Counted from the stretch's first letter, positions 35,301 to 48,107 are shown. The stretch: 64,000 nucleotides of DNA from Anoplopoma fimbria (GCF_027596085.1 NC_072460.1:10092231-10156230), one strand, 5' to 3'. Made by a program: numbers and translations. Notes: generated by a model from the sequence alone, not told the origin.

Positions 35301-38300
35301 ATCTGTTTTGTGCTCATGCTCTGTTGTTTCACATGCTTCCCTCAGCTTTGTGCAGAGTTGAAACAGGTCCAGACCAAGCTGGTACAGGTGGAGCAGAGCG
35401 TCAACACCCAGGCTGCTGACTGTGAACGTCAACAGCAGAAAATCAGGGAACTGGAGTTGGAACTGGCACGCAACTCCACAAACCGCAGCACCACTAACAG
35501 TCTGCAGGAGGACCTGCAGGCCGAGAGGGCTCGGCTCATTGCTGCTGACAAGAAGGTCAGCACTTTCATCATCTCATCTGAATCTGGTGCTCTTTTACAA
35601 ATCCCACCTAGTTGGTTAACCCAGAGTTTACAGGGCTATTTGGTAACCAGCTTTGTGACACTGGTTATTCCTTGTTGCAAATTTCAGGCTTTGTAACAGA
35701 GAACACAGGAGATTTTACTGCTTACTTTCTCCTCTCTTGTTGAGGTTCTGCTTATCAGTCTTAACACTTAATGGAGTACGGTTTCCTATTTGTTGGAAGT
35801 TGCTACACAGGAAAAGATGTGCTTGTGCAAATTGCCAATTTGAATCATTCCATCCAAATACACACACTATGATTTAAGTGACCTAGTTTGCACTTGAGAA
35901 AGTAAAATAAAGAAAGTAAAATGTGTTGTGCTTCACTTGGTGTAACTCTTCTTCAGGGTTATTCAGCAACATGATGGACTATTTGTGTCAAACACCTTTA
36001 GGAAATCCATTGGTACTCTAAAAATGATGGGAGGTTGGTAGCTCATGTTATCTGTTTGTCACAGTGAGTGAAGCCTTTGGCTCTGTTGGAATGGCAGGTT
36101 TTGGAGCTGCAGCTGCAGCTTAAGAGTGCCCAGCATCAGCTGCGTGTGGAGGAAGCCCGGGCGGGAGAGAGCAGCCGCATGGAGAGAGACAGCAGGGATC
36201 TGTCTGACACCTTGTCGGCTCTGAAAGCCCAACAGCAGGAAGAGCACATCACCAGGTCGCACAAATTACAGTGCTGCTGACGCTGCCCAGTAGCAGTAAT
36301 GGTGCCATTACCAACGTTGCAAGGCACTTTTTTTGTTGGTCATCTTTCTATCCATCTATTTCTTCCATTTCTAACTCAGGAAGCTATTAGAGCAGCGTGA
36401 GGAGGAGCTGCAGCAGCAGGTGCGCTCCCTAAGGCTGAAAGAGGCCTCCATGAACAGGACAAATGCAGAGCTCAGCCACCGTGCCCAGCAGCTGGACACC
36501 CGTCTGGCCATCCTGGAGGCGGAGCTTAGCAAGGCCAGAGAGGAGGTAAGGAACAGTGTACAACAGCTTGTGGGATGTTATTGGTACTGCAGGGTTTAGG
36601 ACACCTGAAACACCAGTCTTTATTTATGTTTCACATCATTTAAAATGTTCGATCAGATGTGATTCAAAACTCAGTCTTTCAACGTAGGATTCAAATTTAT
36701 GATACTCATCATCTCTTTGATTTTTTTTTTTGTGATTCATTGACTTGAGAAGTTTGCCTTTCTGTATTTCATAAGCAGAAGTTCACATCAATTAATAGGA
36801 GTTTAATATAAAGTGGGAGCTTTTATAAAGTTTTTTTCGCAGGTGCTGACAACTAATACCCCAAACAATTTTTGTACCGTCTGTCAGCCCTTTGGCTTTA
36901 CCTCCACTTTAAATCTTGAGTGGTCTAAAGATTTTAGCCAGTAGCTGCAACCCAGTAAATTCCAACAAGTGCGATAGTCTTTTTTTTTGTAGAAATATGT
37001 AATCAGGATTTTTCAAATCTGCTTGACTTTTGGCTTTGATCTTTACAAAGTCTTCATACACAGTCCTCACATAAAACTGCTGGCTATATTTATTGTTTAT
37101 GTATTTATATGTTACCCTCAGTCAAGAGACAGCCAGAAGTCAAGCCACAGACTGCAGGAAGACTTGATGGCCAGTCAGCAGGAGTGTGACAGACTGCAGG
37201 GGGAGCTGCAGCAATTTTTACTCCAACTGGACACATACGTCAGGTGAGACAGCCACACATGCATGAATATAGGTATGTACATTGAAATAAAATGAACTCC
37301 AGTACTCTGGCTACCTAATTACCATGTATTTTCTGATCAGCTGAACAAGGTTATAGCATAAGCAATAATTAAAACACTTTGAGGAGTAATTGCTTTTTCC
37401 TGAGGTCTATTTCCTCTTCTCCACCAACCAGAAAGTACAATGAAAAGCAGAGTCAGCACAAGGCCAAACTGCGTCAGGCCAAGCAGGTCTTTCTCAAGGA
37501 GACTGCCCAGAGGGATCGCATCATCCAGAAACTGGAGAACGACCTGGTGATGGCTTCCAGCCTCTCACACAAGGTAACACACACACGATGCAGAACGCTG
37601 TCTGAGTTCCTCTACTTATAAACATCCCACAAATAGATGCCAGAAAAATCTTTTCTCAAGTATCCCTGTTTTTATTAATTTCTCCCCGGTGGCTTCAGGA
37701 GAAGGACAGGATCCATACAGTGACGGAAGAAAATGAGAAGCTCTTGGGGGAGAAGAGGGAACTTTTGCGGAAAATAAGCGAGGCAGAGGAAATGGGCAGC
37801 AAAGGAATGAGGACAGCCTCCACTGTCCAACACAGGTATCTTAATGAATCACACTAATTAATAACTTTTTATACTAATACCTGCCTCTGTTTCTTTTGAA
37901 GTGGCAAATGAAGTGTTATGATTGGATATCAGATAACTAAATGTATGTTAACTTGGCTGAATCATTTTATTGTTATAGTTATTGATTGGGACCTTTCCCA
38001 ACCAAGACTTTAAATATTATTGTCAAGAAAAGGCCTAACTGGGTGAATTGTTTTTGTGAGTGAGTGTTAAATCAATCTGTGTTAAAGGGTCAACGTCTTA
38101 GAAGTGGAAAACAGACAACTTCAGGATCGAACCCTGAAGCTCTCCAACCAAGTCAGTTCCTTAGAGCGTGCCTTGAGGAACGTCCAATCATTCTACAACC
38201 TGGAGGTAACACCACACAGATTGTTATGTCTTAATGGGACATGCCACACAAAATTCACAGGTTAAATGTAATGTTTTCATCCTAAATGGTGTAAATACCC

Positions 38301-38812
38301 AGCAGAATGCCAAGAAAGTGCTCCCCTCTGAAAGTCGCTGTGATGGCTTCCTGCATACATCTACACTGAGGTAAGGTGGTTTTCAGACAACTAATTGTTT
38401 TGTCGAAATTATTTTTTATTTTGTAATTTGTGCTGGAGCCCAATTTCTGTCATTGGAGGAAATAATGTTTTGGACAGCTTTGTTAAGCTCTTCGAATAAT
38501 TATTAACCTCATTTTCTTGTTGTATCACACATTAATAGGTTTACATATAGGTGACCGCTTGTATGTGCATTTTCCGCCAATTCTCACTTCGCCTGTGTTC
38601 TCAGTTTGACGTCAGGTTCGTGTGACCCACTCGACATCCTTGATGCAATCTGCCGTGCGAAGGTGTCGGAGCGCGTTGTGGTGGATGGCACTCAAGCGTC
38701 TGTCTCCACACACCAACAATCAGAGCAGGGCTACCTGAATCTCACCTCACCATTAGTTCTTCCAGACTCCAAAGGAACAGAGGGGAGCTCTTATAGCAGT
38801 GACCAGGTATGA
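26349..38812 (+). CDS. ccdc30: Coiled-coil domain-containing protein 30
   Basis: 27 coding exons: 26349-26363, 27125-27307, 27502-27622, 27874-28064, 28410-28490, 28660-28737, 29229-29385, 29885-29956, 30686-30801, 30919-31046, 31279-31432, 31666-31764, 32271-32399, 32569-32706, 32841-33019, 33219-33486, 34399-34521, 34948-35118, 35346-35555, 36098-36255, 36380-36545, 37122-37243, 37432-37573, 37699-37835, 38088-38205, 38303-38370 and 38605-38812 (TGA). All phases agree and the total is 1243 aa. The protein is rich in Glu, Gln, Lys, Arg and Leu with long heptad stretches (LERDLEEASRRLAMAHQDIR, MRELQRQLQRLRKEQEELEE), so it is one long coiled coil. A short basic/hydrophobic motif PWKKLFGLRRSGQSK breaks it near residue 203, and a Ser/Thr-rich tail ends it. 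The molecular role is unknown to me. Identity rests on the coiled-coil character plus position next to zmynd12, as on human 1p34.2. The start codon is the least certain part. Confidence 0.82.
30804..30862 (+). repeat. two-copy direct repeat at a ccdc30 donor
   Basis: A unit of about 28 bases beginning GTAATTTACACATTTTC occurs twice in a row directly after the exon ending at 30801. Confidence 0.85.
31079..31125 (+). repeat. fragment of fish LINE-type 3' end
   Basis: ACTTTATTGATCCCACATCA followed by GGAAAATGCAG resembles the 3' ends of several teleost LINE families and parallels the element at 52640-52735. Confidence 0.5.
31150..31273 (+). repeat. duplicated acceptor-bearing segment in ccdc30 intron
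   Basis: The block GTTCTTTAAGAATGT ... GATTTAAATCTTCATCATTCT ... CAG occurs at about 31149-31210 and again at about 31223-31273. Each ends in a potential splice acceptor. See findings. Confidence 0.8.
33487..33540 (+). repeat. (ATA)n simple repeat starting within a ccdc30 splice donor
   Basis: The donor after exon 33219-33486 reads GTAATAATAATAATAATAAT and runs straight into the trinucleotide array. Confidence 0.9.
33690..34075 (-). mobile_element. L2/Rex-type LINE, C-terminal reverse transcriptase remnant
   Basis: Read on the - strand, the sequence encodes pieces of the conserved LINE tail: LQLVQNAAALLL, then PVLASLYWLPVSFRIDL, then LLLLYEPG, with several stops and shifts. It is a decayed 5'-truncated copy in a ccdc30 intron. 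Confidence 0.75.
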
Positions 38813-39128
38813 GCGGTGGTGGGTTTCGGCGAACTTGTTGCCTGTGTTTTCAACAGCGAGCTACCAACGAGGACATGTGCTAGGAGTCAATGTCTCGGGT
38901 TGTACGAAAGCAATCCTCCACTTCCACTGGAGACAGAAGTCAGAATAAAGGAGTGAAAATACCTAGAATAATAAATAATCCTTGTCATGAGGCAGTAATA
39001 ATGAAATGAGAGCTTCCACTGCAGTTCTGCTCAGGGTGATGTCTTTTTTGTTTTGCAAAGCAGGTTGTTGTCTGGCTTGCCAGGACAAATTTTTGATCCA
39101 GATACAGAATTAACATTTGGTGGACTTT

Positions 39129-39132
<4 letters not shown>

Positions 39133-39181
<49 letters not shown>
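39133..39181 (+). repeat. 49-base poly(A) tract
   Basis: Uninterrupted A homopolymer inside the ccdc30 3' UTR. Its length may be imprecise in the assembly. Confidence 0.95.
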
Positions 39182-39182
<1 letters not shown>

Positions 39183-40156
39183 CCTGTGATTGTGTCAATT
39201 TGTTATGACATATGTAAAAGGAAACTGAATGTAATAGGAGATTTGATTCTGAAGCTAAACATGTGGCACATCCTTGTTTGAATGCACACCTGTGTGCAAA
39301 GACTGGGAGGTTGGTCAGTTGTTTGCATCGGCAAATCAGAATGCTTAAATGCCTTGTGTTGGTTTACGGGAAAGATTATCATATTTTTTTAATGTAAAAA
39401 TAGATTGAAGTGAAGTGTGAAGTACACTGTTTTATAAAACAATGTACTTCACACTAGCACAGTGAATGTCAAAAAGACATTTCATGAGGGAGATTTGAAT
39501 GAGACTAGTTTAAACTGAGCACTTTATGAGAAGTTTTAATGTAGTAGTGGAATATAACAGTATATCAATAGTACTTTATTTCCTCAGTTGAATTTATTCC
39601 TGGCAGTGTTTTCAATGAAAAAATGCCAAAGGTGTTGTTTATCTATGGTTTTACTGTGTCAAAAATCTTAACGCATTTTTACTCCTATCATACAGTATAT
39701 AACATTGATATTGTGGATCCACTTGCCCGTTGCATGTGAGCTGAAGCAACTCAAGTATTTACATTTTGCCTCTTTGCTTGTAGTTTAAAAACAGCCAAAA
39801 TGTCAGAAAAAGCCTCAGAATTCAAGGAGCTTTTTATATTTTTTTATACAATTGGTCAAACTCAATAGTTTCAGGGATGTTCATTCAGAAAGTATTCGTA
39901 CCCTTGTAGGAAGAGATCTGTGCGACATGGGAATTAAATTCACACTTTTATTATTTTGTGTTAATAATATAATTGTAGTGTGGTATACGTTGTCTATTTT
40001 GTCTACAATGTGCCTGAAATGATGAAGTATTTAACTTTATCCTGCTGCTGCGTGAACACACATCAAATAACAAAAGCCTATTTGCAACAGATATGTAAAC
40101 TAAGATCTAATCGACAAGAAATTGACTTGTGTTGCATCCATGTAAATACATTTTTA

Positions 40157-40162
40157 AATAAA
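40157..40162 (+). terminator. polyadenylation signal AATAAA, ccdc30
   Basis: First of three clustered AATAAA motifs (others near 40175 and 40185), in AT-rich sequence, immediately before the facing znf362 3' end. Confidence 0.5.
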
Positions 40163-40289
40163 AATATTTTCATAAATAAAAGTGAATAAATAACAAACGT
40201 GATATTTGTTTCCTCCCCCCTCTTTTTACCTCCTGCTCACATATCTGTTGGCAGGTAAATTTATTTTGTATAAAACAAGCACTCAGTGA

Positions 40290-42394
40290 TGAATTTATAA
40301 CAGTCTGTTTATTAAACAAGGTAAAGATACAAAGCTTGTTTTCCTTTTTTAAACATTGATAACCTTAGTTTAACTTCTCAGTCTTGGCTGTGCATATTTA
40401 GTTGTCTAGAAACTGTATATGAAACCACAATGCAAGACAGGAAAAAGTGTAATAAATCTACGCAATATCTTTTCATAGAGAACATGGGTTAAACAGTTAT
40501 CATACAGATTACAGCTCAGGAACTCCATGCGGAAGGAAAAGAAATTAAAATGTTTACACGACTGAATACTGCAGAACACAATACAGAGTTATGGAAATGG
40601 GATGATAAAACAGTTAAGGCTTACATGTAAATAACTGATATAAAACATGAATATTAATAACATATGGGTAGACTAAAATAATTACAGTAAGTTCATACAT
40701 AAACTTTTACAAAACCCAAACAGAGCATGTTTATGAAAACTAAAAAATAGGTACTATAAATGAGTAACATGTTTTACAGTACAGCAACATGTACATTTTC
40801 CCATTATCTCAAAAGAGAGATTAAGTTGAAGAGGCAGGGTCTGTTGTTGGCGTAAATGTCTGTTTTCAGGCCAGTGGCTTGAGTAATAGGTTTTTATTCT
40901 TTTGAAAACATACTATATACTGTATATGTATTTTACATCATTCTCAGTTCCATCTCAAACGTAACGTCTAGCTGTAGCACCTTTTTCTGAAGTGCCCTGA
41001 AGAATACAGGGTACTCTGTTAGTACCATCCAGAGGTTAAAGTTACAGTAAAAATACAACAAACAATACTGTGTACAAAAAAAATTAATACAAAGGAGAAA
41101 AAAATAAATCAAAAAGGAGAAGCATCACCTCCACAAAACTCATAACATAGGCCTATGGAATATGACTTGTACTGCAGTTTATTCCAAATGGGTAAAGCTT
41201 ATTAAAGTTTAAAAAAAGAAACTTAACTGGGTCAGAGTAGCTGTACATAACTTCACATTTTGGTCCAATGTTTTGGGTTTAAATTTTACCACTTGGGTAA
41301 GATAATTCATTTCAGCTGAAGTGTGTTTTAAAGAAGGGATGAGTAGAGTAGAGCTGGCACGGGATACATGTGCAATGCATTCAACTTCTAATACTCCTTA
41401 TAGTCAAAGCTTGACTGACCGGAGAAAGCAGACAAGCTATGGCAAGATTTGCTTTCTCTTCAAACCTAAATAAGGTTCATATATGGCACAAGTTTATGGG
41501 GCGTCAGGGGAACATAAATGTCAAAAACAGTGTTTCTTTGATCACGTTATGATCATAAAGGTGCCGTAAAGGTGAATGTCAAATATGGAGTGAAAGATTT
41601 TGGAAATAAAAAATAAAAAAACATTCATCCTTCTTCCCTTCCAAGTTGCTCTACTTTTTGCCTTCCAAAGTCAATAATGCAACTTCCTAATACAATCATT
41701 AAATGTTTAAATTGTCATCTAGCGATTGCCTTTCTTCAAATTTAGATGACCCTGTTAATGTGTAATTTCACAAACTGAGTTAAAACAAAAAAAGTTAAAG
41801 AAAATGACTGTTATTTATACACAGACAGTACTCTTAGCTGCCACAAGTAATGCCCTGCATTTCCCATCCAACAAGATTGAAACAATTTGAGCCAAAACCA
41901 CAAGGCCTAAAAGTGCTTTAAGATTATCTTTGGATGTCTCCAGAATACACCCAGCAAACATTTTTTAACATTTTCTCAATTCTTTATAAGGGCAAATATC
42001 ATCTGGCACATTTTGGAAAACCCATTTCATGGAAGAGGAAAAGATAAAAACAAAAACTAAAACATTTCTGATGGCCAATGCATCCGGCAGTTTACATGAC
42101 GCTTACGAAAGTGCTTATTAAATCTGACGCAAGACATTATTTGCCACTCGATCCTCCGGACAACATCTAGCTGTATTTTTTTACATTCACAAAATAACGC
42201 TGTGCTCATTTTTGACAGGCGGCCTGTGTCAAGATGGATGGAGGCAGCCTGTTTACTGAATCTGGTACTGAATGCTCATGTCAGCTGTCATAATGCTAAT
42301 GTAAGCCTTATGTAGATGGCGGTGGGTTCAGGGCCTCGTAAACTCCAGCCTAACATAGACTTTGAATCCGACCTGCTGCTGAGCGGCCGGGAGC
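40290..42394 (-). other. znf362: znf362 3' UTR
   Basis: AT-rich, no conserved ORF. It runs from the stop codon at 42397-42395 to the polyadenylation signal at 40313-40308. A long 3' UTR is normal for this kind of zinc finger gene. Confidence 0.55.
40308..40313 (-). terminator. polyadenylation signal AATAAA, znf362
   Basis: TTTATT on the + strand gives AATAAA on the - strand. It would close a 3' UTR of about 2.1 kb. Confidence 0.5.
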
Positions 42395-45300
42395 TCAGAT
42401 GAGGGAGATGCGTATGGGGATGCTGGGGGACTCGGTCCTCTGAGGCGACTGGTGGCTCACTAGGTGCTCCACCACCGTGTGTTTGGACATGTGCTTCATA
42501 AGGTAGGTCTCCTGCAAAAGAGATTAAAACAATCCAAATAGTCAGAAATTAACTATTGCCATTAGGACTTTGTCAGCAATAACAGTTGCATTTCCCACAT
42601 TACAGCTTACTGACATTTTATTTGTAGGAAATTTGACCTTTTTCTTTGCTTGTATATGAAATGAAAATAAACCCGGAGTACCTGCAAAAATAAGACATTC
42701 TAGATAAATATATGTGAAGTCAGTCAATTCAGCAAGATGTAACAACTGTAGCTAAAAAAACTCCAACACATTTAGTAGAAAGCTTTTAAAAGCTTAATTC
42801 ACCAAAGAAGACATTGGCTGTGCTGGCTTTTGAAGAACAAAGCCAAAATAAATATTTTGGACTGACCACTGTTCACACTTCAACAAACCACCAAAGAAGC
42901 TGTATCTTAGATGAACATATTTTTGAAGGTTCTAATTGGCAAAATAACCTTTTTTTTCCTGCAAACTAAAATTTAACCTACAAACTGTTACACCTCAATG
43001 GCACTTGGTTGAGAGGCTCCCATCTAATCTATTTAGGAGTATTTGTAACCCAAAGATATTCATATTATTATGATGAATACAAAAAGCTAATATTCACATT
43101 TTAGATGCTGTCAGTAAATATTTGGCATTTCTGCCTAAAAGATGCCATTACAATTATTCTATGATCAAAACAGTTGATTAAGTTAATTAATTTTATGTCG
43201 ATAGACTACTTAAACTTTTATTGTTTCAGCTCAAGAGTAATCTGGCGGACGTAGAGAGAAATTTTGCAGATTTGGATTTGACTGGATGAGAGATTAAATT
43301 TGTACCTTGAAAACCAGTTTATAAGTTAAAAAAATGATCAAGTGAACTGGTACTTCTTAGCTCCCCGTTTGCCAAAATAAGGAGTGGACCGTTTCAATAA
43401 AAAAGAAAAAAAGAAAAAAAAGAATTCACCTCTTTTCTGTATGTTTGAATGCCAGCAAGAACATAATTATCAGAAGGAGGAAACCGCTAATTTCAAGCGA
43501 AGTGATAACAGTCACATCAAAGGCCATCTTTTTCTCTGTCCGTCTGAAGGCACACTGGAAAAACCTGACATACATAATATAACATATAGATAACCTGTGG
43601 TTTACTCACTGAGGTGTATGCCCGGCCACACATGCTACAGCAATAGGCCTTAGCGTTTTTGATCGCGTGCGCTGACAAGTGAATCTGCAACGATGCCGAG
43701 TCTGAGTAGGCACGGTAGCAGTTTGGACATTTATACGGCTTGTCTTTATTGTGCTGCCTCTGGTGAGACTGTTGGGGAAGAAACACAGACAAAGGTTGTT
43801 AATTATGACATCGGCCCTAAAAAGAAGTTAACCTGTTTGTTTGTTTTTCAACTAAATTTGTCATTGTGTAGTAGTCGACCTCAGTGTAATGAACCAGTCG
43901 TTGTTCTAATATCTACTGTGGCAGAATTCAGTTGTGTGAATATATACTGACCTGGAGGTTAGACAGCTGGGTAAAAGCCTTTTCACATCCGGGGTGAGCA
44001 CATTTATAAGGCCTATCCCCAGTGTGGATTCTGTGGATAAAAAAAAAAAAAAAAGGTTCTTGCTGAAAGTTTAAGTAACAACGTTGATGCATCCAATATA
44101 TAAAAAGAGAAAATACCTAGCCACACAAATACACAAATAAAATGGGGCAAGATTTTATTCCCCAAATGATATGCCTGAAGTGTAAAGGGATGTCCACTGC
44201 AAGAAAAAAACACATTTCAAAATGATGTAAATAATGGTAATATGAGTTTCCCAGATTTAGCAAAGTGAGTTAGTAGTAGCTGCTCCTCCTACTCCTCCCC
44301 CCCCCCACACTAGCTCAGCTTCCCCTGCTTTGTGTTCACAGCTGGACCCACCTGGTGTGCTGCTGCAGGTGTGACAGCTGCCGAAACGAGTTCTCGCAGT
44401 AGGAGCAGTGGTAGGGTTTGATCCCCAGGTGGATGCGCAGGTGCTGGGACAGGTAGGAGGCGTTGGCAAATGTCTTGGAGCAGTGGGGACACTTGTGTGG
44501 TTTGGCCTCCGTGTGGGACTTGGAGTGAATCTGCATCTCTGACTTTGTTAAGAAGGTGAGCGGGCACACTTTACATCTTGGTGACAAAAACAAGACACAA
44601 GAATAGAAAATTAGCTCAGTTAAGGGTGGTATAGAAACCATTGTTTTGACAATAGCAAGACTACCTCAGTCATTTTCAAGACATAAACCAGAACAAGAAC
44701 AATTCAGATTCATAATTATAAAGCAGTAGCACTGAGACCCAACCAAAGTCAGAGTAGAGTTTAATTCTTGATTGATTAAAAAAAAGAACAAATCGATAAT
44801 GGTTTAGTATCCTACAAAGTATTTCAGGGGGTAATAGGGGACAAAGATCAATTGACAGTCCACTGAGTGAATCCAATCAGGTAAAATATGGGTTCATGTT
44901 GATGTCTCAGTAAGGAGGACCACATCTCAATCATCTACAGGCTACTTAAAACCCAACTTGTCTCAGGCAAATCCCTATTGATCTGTTGTAGACCGCAATT
45001 AAATTTCCATATTTGCTTTGCAAGGCCAGCACTAAAAGGAAAAATATCCTTCCCCCTGTGCTGCAGTAAAATTTGAAGACAATATTCACAGCCTCCCATG
45101 CCAACCTGTAGGTTTTGCCCTCTTTGGGTGCCACAGTGACACAGCCTTGGTCAGCTAGGATGGGGTAGGGCACCACCAGCAGAGGACCAGTCGAGTGTTC
45201 AGCTTTGATCTTCTTCCGTCCACGGGTTGCCTTGGGTGGGGGGCCCAACAGTCCAGCCAGGCCTCCAACTTTCATGTGGTCCATGCCAGGACCGCTGGCC

Positions 45301-46915
45301 AGCCCAGAGATGATGTTCACAGAGGGGGCACCGCCCAGGCGGTTCTGACTGGAGGTTGGAGTCGTCGGGGTCAGAGCCTCTGAGGTGTTGTGGCTATCAG
45401 GTCGGGATGAAGGAGCCAGACCTTTGGAAACGAAAAGCAGACCCATTTTTAAGGCAAACACCTACCACAACTCTACACATGACATGAGAGAAGTGCTACA
45501 GATTTACATGTTTGGTACACAGGTACGTTTTTGAAATCCAATTTTGATCGCATGCTTTACAGTTTTACATTTTTCAATGAATATTTCCTACTATCCAAAA
45601 GAGCCATTTGTTTCCATTAATTTCTGTATGATATAATGATCTGTTAGCAGACTCCTAAAACATGTTTAAGTTCTGGAACACATCACAGTGAAATTAACTA
45701 TCAAGTCTGTATTTATTTTTGCTAGTGTTATATGTTATACACATCTCAAGTTTTTTTTTTTTTGTTGCTGTTATTTACCCATGTCAACAGACCACAGAGA
45801 CCATGTGGCTGCACTACCTGAGCGATGGTTGATCCTGCCCTGTTGCTCGCTGAGCTGTCTCATGTGCCAGTCTTCCCACAACCCTTTGGCCTTCACTGCT
45901 GACTTGTCGTCCATATTTCCATCTGGAAGTTGACAGGTGTTGGCATTTTAATCCGTGAAGAGTTAATGGTCTTCATTTAGATAGACCTTTAGACTTTGTA
46001 ATGCTCATGTGTGAGAATACCACACAATGCAAAGTCAACAACTGTAGTCTAAATAGACCGTCACATCTGCAAAATCTGAGGTCCTCATTCAAATTATTTA
46101 AGAGAGAAAATCGACTGGAGAATTTCAAAATACATATCAGATAGATAACAAATCCACAGACTACTAGGGCTTAGTATGGTTTTACATTTTTTGATATACG
46201 TTGGCACATGTTTCAAAAAAATGATACTTAGTTACAGTAAAAATACCCAAACTCTATATGCTTGCCAGTTTTACAAACAACAAAGTGAAGACTTTACCTT
46301 GCCCAGAGCTGGATGCAGGACGAGCGTGTAGAGCAATGTCCGGTTGTCCTGAGCCCTGTGGCTGCTGGTGGTGGCCCTGCACCTGCTGCGACTGGGACTT
46401 AGGCACCGACATGACGTGCTGAGCGCTGCCGTCCGGGGACGAGGTGGGCACCAGCAAAGACTGCTGGGATGGGGTAGAGGTAGGCGGCAGGTGCAGGGGT
46501 CGGATCTTCTCAGCCATCAGCTGCTCCTTAATCTTGTTAATGAGCACCAGGTTATCCAGCTGAAAGGGTTAACGGGTCATGCTCAACAGAAAACAGCCAC
46601 CGTGTGTGAATGTCATTCACGCCCCATAAACACATCCCAGGAAAGAAAACACGGACCAGCACACAGTACAAGTTTAATTATTACTTTTTTATTTTTTTTA
46701 TCTACGAGAAAGACCTGTGAAGGATTCTCACTCTGAGAGGTTGTTTGACTGACAGACTGGTGCTGAATGGCTGAAAAGACATTCACACATGGAAACAAAT
46801 GGCAATGAAAGGCGGAAATGTCACACTAATTACACGTGATGAGTGGACTTACCTGGCCTGGCATGGATGGAGGTGGCGGCCAGAAATACGGGTTGTTAAA
46901 TCGAGGCTCTGCCAT
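42395..46915 (-). CDS. znf362: Zinc finger protein 362 (C2H2 factor, ZNF362/ZNF384 family), frameshifted in this sequence
   Basis: Coding exons in transcript order: 46915-46853, 46559-46298, 45922-45818 (cassette), 45421-45106, 44576-44352, 44031-43952, 43768-43610 and 42511-42395 (TGA). The start MAEPRFNNPYFWPPPPSMPG and the end VVEHLVSHQSPQRTESPSIP then IRISLI are diagnostic of ZNF362 rather than ZNF384. A basic nuclear-type motif, TRGRKKIKAE, precedes six C2H2 fingers: CKVCPLTF, CPHCSKTF, CSYCENSF, CAHPGCE, CPNCYRAY and CSMCGRAY. Family members are nuclear DNA-binding factors. Exon 44031-43952 is 80 nt but 79 would be needed: finger 4 reads correctly to CAHPGCE, then an A run is one base too long and the frame is lost before the expected KAFTQLSNLQ. 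Apart from that base the model is 441 aa with the cassette and 406 without. The break is most likely an assembly error, since every other exon is intact and conserved. Confidence 0.9.
43045..43235 (+). repeat. dispersed AT-rich repeat, copy 1
   Basis: Contains CCCAAAGATATTCA, AATATTCACATTTTA and GTTGATTAAGTTAATTAA blocks. The first and last recur at 51768-51917, in the same order. It lies in the last znf362 intron. Confidence 0.55.
45818..45922 (-). other. znf362: znf362 in-frame cassette exon (105 nt)
   Basis: Bounded by CTTCCAG and CAG-GTAGTG on the - strand, phase 1 at both ends, open throughout. It encodes GNMDDKSAVKAKGLWEDWHM followed by RQLSEQQGRINHRS. The human ZNF362 form I remember lacks this peptide, so it may be alternatively spliced. 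Confidence 0.7.
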
Positions 46916-46916
46916 C

Positions 46917-48107
46917 CTGAAATTAATAAAATGGATTTTAGTCACATTCAAAAGTCAAGTTATACTTCTTGAGCCTCAGTCCGGATCAGAGAGGGGTTTG
47001 TGAAACAAACCAATGTTTTGCAAAATCTCTAAATTTTCTTAACTGTTCTTCTACAGGCAGTGTGTACGATGTTACAGACTGGCAGACATTAACTGGGAAG
47101 AAAAAAAAATGACAGTACAAAAGGATGAGTGGTTTCCTTTGGCACCAAATTGCTGTTTATGTTTATTTAGTTTCCAACACATATGCATATGCTTTGCATC
47201 TACTTCCATGCTTAATCACATGACTTAGAATTCATGGTGTTCAAACTGCTCCACTCATCCACTGAGGAAAGATTTTGAAACCTTTTTCTAGACCAAAAAT
47301 TAATTATTGGAAGAGCCAAGTTTCACTGCACTGGTTGCACAATAACGAGCAACTGGGGTATATTTAATAGGAAGCTCCATAGAAGTTATTAATATTTAAA
47401 AAGGGCTTTCATTAATATATATTTGTTCCAATTTCCTGAAGGACAAATAAAAAGGTTTTTTTGCATTTTTACTGATAGGTAAGTAAAAAAAGGAGGTTGG
47501 GTAAACCGAAAAAATTAGGTAAATGTTATGTTGGCTTTGGGTTTTATTGGCTTAAATAACTTAAATAAATCAAATACTTTTGACAAAAAAAACAAAAACA
47601 TTTAACTACCTTTTTAGACTAAAATTGAATTTAAACAGAACTTGGAAATGCATAGTTTGAAAAAAATTATATTAATTAGAGTTATTACACTTATTAAATA
47701 GTTTCTGGCTTTCATCCAAATATCACGGTCTTCCTCAGTTATCATTGACAAACTCCACCTGCAGATTAGGACCTTAAAGCTGCAGTTCAAAAGGTGGAAC
47801 AATCTGTAAATATGTTAATGTTAAAAAATAATGTTAATAACCCCGTGTGTAAATTAGTCATAGGCTACAGTGTGACCATGAGCCAAAACTGTCACTTTTA
47901 AGTTAACACAGGTCAAATATTAAATGTCGCCTAGAAATATTGTATCACAAAAATAAAACAAAAGGCAACAGTGTGACAGAGCCTCAGTCGTGTGGACGTC
48001 TATTTCAAATGTTCACAGAAACGCTATGAAACAAAAACAACTTTCCATTCTTTTGACTTCTGGGACATGTTGGCTATCTGACAGCATCTCACGATCCGGA
48101 CTGAAGG

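Larger units (their letters stand above)
38813..40190 (+). other. ccdc30: ccdc30 3' UTR
   Basis: Follows the TGA at 38810-38812 and contains no conserved coding sequence. It includes a long poly(A) tract at 39133-39181. AATAAA signals at 40157-40162 and in the next 30 bases suggest the transcript end near 40190. Confidence 0.55.

Noticed and set aside
42395..46915. znf384 identity for the zinc finger gene
   Set aside because: The N-terminus and the C-terminal RTESPSIPIRISLI match ZNF362; the Gln-rich tail of ZNF384 is absent.
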